Shown: piece after piece, positions 6,119-8,927 of the stretch | How positions within the stretch are numbered: position 1 is the first letter of the stretch | Layout: every line of letters begins with the position of its first letter | NCBI GenBank assembly: GCA_947176425.1 | Contig: CAMWQV010000052.1 | Coordinates: forward strand, 1 to 8,927 | Reading direction: 5' to 3' | Length of the DNA stretch: 8,927 nt | Origin: an uncultured Clostridia bacterium | GTDB taxonomy: Bacteria > Bacillota > Clostridia > Oscillospirales > Oscillospiraceae | Translations under genes and position numbers: made by a program | The notes under the pieces: model-generated | Databases searched by the model: none | The model's input: only the letters and a program-made list of their open reading frames with translations | What the model was told of the DNA's origin: nothing

Positions 6119-7291
6119 TTATTTATTGTCATGCAGCCACCGAGCCGCGCAGTGTGCCAGACAGCCGGCGCCGATTGGACAAACTTCTTCATTAAACAGC
6201 ACTTTGGGATTATGGGCAGGCGCGTCCCCGCGTTCGTCGAGGAATCCGGCGGAAAGATAGATAAACGTGCTGGGGACTTTTTCCGCGACAGAGGCAAAAT
6301 CTTCCGAAGCGTTGGCGGCGATTCCCGGACAGGGCGTCAGGCCGGGGATGTCCAGTTCCTGCATATACCCAACCATCGCTTTAGTCAGCTGGGGGTCGCA
6401 GACGAGGGGCGGCACCTCAGAGATCATCTCAATCACCGCCGTACCGCCATAGACTGCGGCGGTCTTTTCCGAAACTTCCTTCATCCGGCGCACGAGCAGT
6501 TCCCGGCTGGCTTTGTCGTTGGTGCGGATGGTTCCCTGAAGAACCGCCGTGTCGGGGATAATGTTAGCGGCGGACCCGGCGGAAAACTGTCCGACCGTCA
6601 TGATGCAGGTCTTGCCGGGATCGGACTCACGGGCAATCAAAGCCTCCAGGGCAAGATAGATGTGAACGCCGATATTGATGGGATCAATGGCGTTTTGGGG
6701 ATACGCGCCGTGTGCGCCTTTGCCGCTGACGGTGATTTTGAAGCCGTCTACGGAGTTCATCATAGTCCCGGTGCCGTTGTACATAAAGAGGCCCACCGGC
6801 ATTCTTCCGGAGGAGACATGATAGGCAAGGGCCGCGTCCACGCCCTCCAGAATCCCGTTTGCCATCATATCCTTTGCGCCCTCAAAAGTTTCCTCCGCGG
6901 GCTGGAACATGAACCGGACTGTTCCTTCCAGTTCCTCCTCATGTTCCTTAAGGAGCTTCGCCGCTGTCAGCAGCATTGCCGCGTGGAAATCATGTCCGCA
7001 GGTATGGGCCTCGGTGCCGGTGGGACAGGCAAAGGGTTCGCCGCTTTCTTCCTTCATCGGCAGTGCGTCCATATCTGCACGGAGCAAAAGGGTTTTGCCG
7101 TTCCCGCTGCCCAGCTGTGCCGTTACGCCGTGGCCGCATTTCTGCGGGGACAGTCCGTACTCTGCCAGACGTTCCATGACATATGCCTGCGCTTTCGGCA
7201 TTTGCAGGCCCGCTTCCGCGTTGGTATGGAACCAGCGGCGGTTTGCGACGGTCTCTTTTTGCAATTCCAGCGCCTGTTTATAGTAGTTCAT
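6119..7291 (-). CDS. M20-family metal-dependent amidohydrolase (hippurate / IAA-amino-acid hydrolase type)
   Basis: This 390-residue cytoplasmic enzyme would hydrolyse N-acyl or N-aroyl amino acids or related amides. M20D metal ligands are all visible: C98 and H100 in HTCGHDFHAAML, the EE pair E133/E134 in QPAEET, H158 in YHVSSG, and H360 in PAHNPK. Other landmarks are RRWFHTNAE near the N-terminus (a variant of the usual RR-x-x-H-x-x-PE), LLRADMDALPM (69-79), the dimerisation-domain GKGAHGAYP (190-198) and ASEDF (328-332). The length matches the family. ATG at 7291-7289 is preceded by a strong AGGAGGA at 7298-7304. It is divergent from the GntR regulator and convergent with the DUF2798 gene. 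Members act on hippurate, indole-acetyl-amino acids, N-acetyl-amino acids or diaminopimelate; the substrate here cannot be told. No signal peptide is visible. Confidence 0.92.
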   Translation of the reverse strand: MNYYKQALELQKETVANRRWFHTNAEAGLQMPKAQAYVMERLAEYGLSPQKCGHGVTAQLGSGNGKTLLLRADMDALPMKEESGEPFACPTGTEAHTCGHDFHAAMLLTAAKLLKEHEEELEGTVRFMFQPAEETFEGAKDMMANGILEGVDAALAYHVSSGRMPVGLFMYNGTGTMMNSVDGFKITVSGKGAHGAYPQNAIDPINIGVHIYLALEALIARESDPGKTCIMTVGQFSAGSAANIIPDTAVLQGTIRTNDKASRELLVRRMKEVSEKTAAVYGGTAVIEMISEVPPLVCDPQLTKAMVGYMQELDIPGLTPCPGIAANASEDFASVAEKVPSTFIYLSAGFLDERGDAPAHNPKVLFNEEVCPIGAGCLAHCAARWLHDNK

Positions 7292-7338
7292 ATGCGTTCC
7301 TCCTCTTATTAGTAGATTTATAGAATTGTAATTGGTGA

Positions 7339-7500
7339 GATCGTATCACAGATTTTATCCTGCGTCAACGTTCAATTTCGGGGGAGCGGCTGTTCCAATG
7401 TACAGGTCTAAACGGTCGAAGCACCCCCTTCGTCTCCACCATGGAGCAGTACTGCCAGCGCATCGTGGATAGCGGCAAGGCCGTCTCTTCTGCTTTGTGA
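7339..7500 (+). pseudogene. Possible C-terminal coding remnant in the divergent intergenic region
   Basis: A frame is open from 7339 to a TGA at 7498-7500 (53 codons). Its last part, about 7381-7500, is clearly richer in GC than the AT-rich promoter DNA on either side and reads like protein: ...TPFVSTMEQYCQRIVDSGKA... then VSSAL. ATG 7441 has no convincing ribosome binding site, and a free peptide of 19 residues is unlikely. It may be the C-terminal stub of a deleted gene; I do not recognise the family. Chance is also possible. Confidence 0.25.
7340..7368 (-). promoter_or_regulatory. Promoter of the amidohydrolase gene
   Basis: On the minus strand, TTGACG (7368-7363) and TACGAT (7345-7340) are separated by 17 nt, and a TGA triplet precedes the -10, giving an extended -10 element. 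It lies about 50 nt before the start codon. The spacer holds ATAAAATCTGT (7358-7348), which recurs on the plus strand near the regulator promoter. Confidence 0.6.
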
Positions 7501-7544
7501 CTTCCGCACAATTTTTCCAGTATAAAATCTGTTAAAATCGCAAA

Positions 7545-7573
7545 TTGACAGAACCGAATCCATGTTTTAAGAT
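7545..7573 (+). promoter_or_regulatory. Promoter of the GntR-family regulator
   Basis: Consensus TTGACA (7545-7550) and TAAGAT (7568-7573) are spaced by 17 nt, about 34 nt before the start codon. GATACA occurs at 7571 and again at 7580, overlapping the -10 and the likely start site. TATAAAAT and TGTTAAAAT lie just upstream (7520-7538). Confidence 0.65.
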
Positions 7574-7606
7574 ACAAAGGATACACGCAAGGAGAAAACA
7601 AACGAC

Positions 7607-8290
7607 ATGGCAAATATGAACTCCAATTTCAACGCGCGGGAGACAGCGTACCGGCAGCTGCGCGCCCGCATCATCGGCCTGGACCTCAAGCCCAACGATG
7701 TCCTGAACGATAAGGAGCTGGAGCAGCAGATGGGCATGAGCCGCACCCCTATCCGGGAAGCCGTTATCATGCTCAGCCTGGACCATCTGGTAGTGGTCCG
7801 GCCCCAAAGCGGCACTTATGTAGCCCCCATCGACGCGGAAAAGGTGGAGGTGGAGCAGTTTTCCCGCTATATCCTGGAGAAGGAGATGGCGGTGCTGGCC
7901 TGCGGCAGAGCCGGGACGGAATACCGGCGCAGCTATGAGGAGAATATCCAGCTATACCGCTTTTACGGCGGCTCTCATACCCCGGACCGGGAGCAGCGGA
8001 TGCTGGACTTGGACAATGAGTTCCACCGCATCACCTTCTCCATCAACGGCAAGGGTGTCTGCTACGACTGGATGCAGTCCCTTTTCCAGCACATCGAGCG
8101 CGTCCGCATCCTCAGCCTGCGCATGGGGCTGGACGCGCCGCTGGCTGACGACCATGAGCAGATTGCCAAAGCCATTCTCACAGGAGATGAAAGGCAGGCG
8201 GTCTGCTGGATGGAGAAGCACCTGGACCGCTATCGGGATGATATCTTGATTATGAAGGAGAAATTTCCGCACTATTTCAGGACGGAGTAG
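7607..8290 (+). CDS. GntR/FadR-family transcriptional regulator with FCD domain
   Basis: This 227-residue DNA-binding protein has an N-terminal winged helix-turn-helix (about 8-75), with the GntR hallmark MSRTPIREAV (44-53) and the wing PQSGTYVAPI (66-75). A C-terminal all-helical FCD ligand domain follows (about 80-215). FCD metal and ligand residues are in place: D136 and H140 in LDLDNEFHRITF, H183 in DDHEQI and H205 in MEKHLDR. AAGGAG at 7589-7594 precedes ATG 7607. It sits directly upstream of uxuA in the same direction, and FCD-type GntR proteins such as UxuR and ExuR control hexuronate genes, so a role in sensing a hexuronate intermediate is likely. Control of the divergent amidohydrolase is possible. 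The family is certain; the effector is inferred. Confidence 0.92.
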   Translation: MANMNSNFNARETAYRQLRARIIGLDLKPNDVLNDKELEQQMGMSRTPIREAVIMLSLDHLVVVRPQSGTYVAPIDAEKVEVEQFSRYILEKEMAVLACGRAGTEYRRSYEENIQLYRFYGGSHTPDREQRMLDLDNEFHRITFSINGKGVCYDWMQSLFQHIERVRILSLRMGLDAPLADDHEQIAKAILTGDERQAVCWMEKHLDRYRDDILIMKEKFPHYFRTE

Positions 8291-8330
8291 GCAGAAGGCA
8301 CGGCGCACCTCCTGTCTGCTCCGCTCTTTT
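8284..8330 (+). terminator. Probable terminator at the end of the GntR gene
   Basis: A 15-bp stem (8284-8298 with 8308-8322) with two G-U wobbles, one mismatch and a 9-nt loop is followed by GCTCTTTT. The left arm includes the stop codon TAG at 8288-8290, so the hairpin starts inside the coding sequence. It would separate the regulator transcript from uxuA, which has its own promoter. Confidence 0.55.
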
Positions 8331-8350
8331 GCGGCTCCTGGATGGCGTAC

Positions 8351-8365
8351 TGTATAAAATATACA
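8351..8365. promoter_or_regulatory. Candidate operator, perfect dyad upstream of uxuA
   Basis: TGTATAAAATATACA is a perfect dyad (TGTATA-AAA-TATACA) about 33 nt upstream of the uxuA -35 box. GTATAAAAT recurs at 7520-7528 before the GntR gene. The size and symmetry suit a GntR/FadR dimer. Confidence 0.45.
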
Positions 8366-8397
8366 AAAAGCGTTAAAAAATACAGATAGATTGACTA

Positions 8398-8426
8398 TTG
8401 CGAGTGATATATTAGCATGTTAAAAT
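8398..8426 (+). promoter_or_regulatory. Extended -10 promoter of uxuA
   Basis: TTGCGA (8398-8403) and TAAAAT (8421-8426) are spaced by 17 nt, and TGT precedes the -10 to give an extended element. Transcription would start at about 8433, leaving a leader of about 94 nt. TTGACT at 8391 is a better -35 sequence but its spacing of 24 nt is too long. Confidence 0.55.
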
Positions 8427-8430
8427 AACA
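8418..8430. promoter_or_regulatory. Candidate operator overlapping the uxuA -10 box
   Basis: TGTTAAAATAACA is a perfect dyad (TGTTA-AAA-TAACA) lying on the -10 box, a repressor position. TGTTAAAAT occurs again at 7530-7538, before the promoter of the GntR gene. Confidence 0.45.
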
Positions 8431-8433
8431 GCA

Positions 8434-8526
8434 GTTCTTATCGTGTTTTCTATTCGACCTCATCAGCAGGGCTGGCGACGGGTAAACACGGTGGCAGTAC
8501 AATAATTTTATTAGAGGTGATATAGT
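8434..8526 (+). promoter_or_regulatory. uxuA leader with a possible long-range stem
   Basis: CGTGTTT (8442-8448) can pair with AAACACG (8484-8490), a 7-bp stem around 35 nt that include a small CAGC/GCTG hairpin (8464-8474). No U-tract follows and I match it to no known riboswitch. It may be no more than an untranslated leader. Confidence 0.25.
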
Positions 8527-8927
8527 ATGCCAATGCAAATGACATGGCGCTGGTACGGCGAGGGCAATGATCAGATCAAGCTGTCCGACATCAAGCAGAT
8601 CCCCGGCGTGGAGGGCATCGTGTGGGCGCTTCACGACAAGATGCCCGGTGAGATATGGCAGCCTGAAGAGATCGCCGCCGTCAAAAAGCAGCTGGATGAG
8701 TACGGCTTCAACATGGACGTAGTGGAGAGCGTCAACGTCCACGACGATATCAAGATCGGCTTGCTCACCCGTGACCAGTATATTGAGAACTACAAGCAGA
8801 CCATCAAAAACCTGGCCCCCTTCGGCGTGAAGGTCATCTGCTACAACTTCATGCCTGTGTTCGACTGGACCCGCACCGACCTGTTCCACCCCGTAGGGGA
8901 CGGTTCTACGGCGCTGTTCTATGAGGC
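8527..8927 (+). CDS. uxuA: Mannonate dehydratase, N-terminal part (runs off the window)
   Basis: The first 133 residues of an enzyme that is about 350-390 residues long when complete. It dehydrates D-mannonate to 2-keto-3-deoxy-D-gluconate in the D-glucuronate branch of hexuronate catabolism, in the cytoplasm, using a divalent metal. The N-terminus MTWRWYGEGND (5-15), IPGVEGIVWALHD (25-37), the segment with VVESVNVHDDIK (65-76), the TRDQYIENYKQT block (81-92) and the signature YNFMPVFDWTRTDL (106-119) match UxuA closely. It is a TIM-barrel enzyme of the xylose-isomerase-like superfamily; most metal ligands lie beyond the edge. AGAGGTGA (8513-8520) sits 6 nt before ATG 8527. Its regulator gene is immediately upstream. 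The codon style (many C- and G-ending codons) is shared with the regulator. Confidence 0.96.
   Translation, partial: MPMQMTWRWYGEGNDQIKLSDIKQIPGVEGIVWALHDKMPGEIWQPEEIAAVKKQLDEYGFNMDVVESVNVHDDIKIGLLTRDQYIENYKQTIKNLAPFGVKVICYNFMPVFDWTRTDLFHPVGDGSTALFYE

Noticed and set aside
6131..7312. Plus-strand open frame of 393 codons opposite the amidohydrolase
   Set aside because: It is the antisense shadow of a gene with all M20 motifs; the translation shows no recognisable domain.
8395..8889. Minus-strand open frame opposite uxuA
   Set aside because: It is antisense to strongly conserved mannonate dehydratase sequence and has no ribosome binding site or recognisable domain.
1..8927. CRISPR arrays, tRNA/rRNA genes, insertion sequences or transposases
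   Set aside because: Looked for; no regularly spaced repeats, no tRNA-like cloverleaf with a CCA end and no transposase motifs were seen.

Overview
The window looks like a chromosomal segment of a Gram-positive anaerobe of the Clostridia, most likely a gut Oscillospiraceae-type bacterium. This rests on Firmicutes-style ribosome binding sites (AGGAGG, GAGGTGA), extended -10 promoters, moderate-to-high GC coding sequence, and a Firmicutes-like mannonate dehydratase. The taxonomic call is inference from gene content and style only.

Positions 1-5249 are one dense plus-strand operon that starts before the window. It begins with the C-terminal half of a TerD-domain (tellurite/stress) protein. Five enzymes follow, separated by 16-25 nt or overlapping by 8 nt: a citrate-lyase-like C-C bond lyase (298-1254), a phosphoribosyltransferase fused to a TRSP domain (1272-2405), a second phosphoribosyltransferase-like protein of the StiP family with a C-terminal PELOTA RNA-binding domain (2398-3447), an ATP-grasp ligase (3473-4471) and a HAD phosphatase (4488-5249). 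This is the TerD-linked biosynthetic operon that comparative genomics (Anantharaman, Iyer and Aravind, 2012) predicted to make a nucleoside-like metabolite. To my knowledge its product is unknown, and it is the most exciting system here.

Positions 5250-6012 hold a separate transcription unit: an extended -10 promoter, an operator-like dyad at the start site, a folded leader RNA ending in T6, and a small four-helix DUF2798 membrane protein. A 13-bp inverted repeat (6045-6081), followed by three tandem TTTACAGT repeats, lies between this gene and the convergent gene to its right and probably terminates both.

Positions 6119-8927 form a catabolic neighbourhood. An M20 amidohydrolase (minus strand) is divergent from a GntR/FadR-type regulator with an FCD domain (plus strand). 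The regulator is followed by the start of uxuA, mannonate dehydratase of hexuronate catabolism, which runs off the window. The promoters of all three genes carry related AT-rich motifs (TATAAAAT, TGTTAAAAT), two of them perfect dyads upstream of uxuA. The regulator therefore plausibly controls uxuA, itself and perhaps the amidohydrolase. The 315-bp divergent intergenic region also contains a GC-richer stretch that may be a coding remnant.
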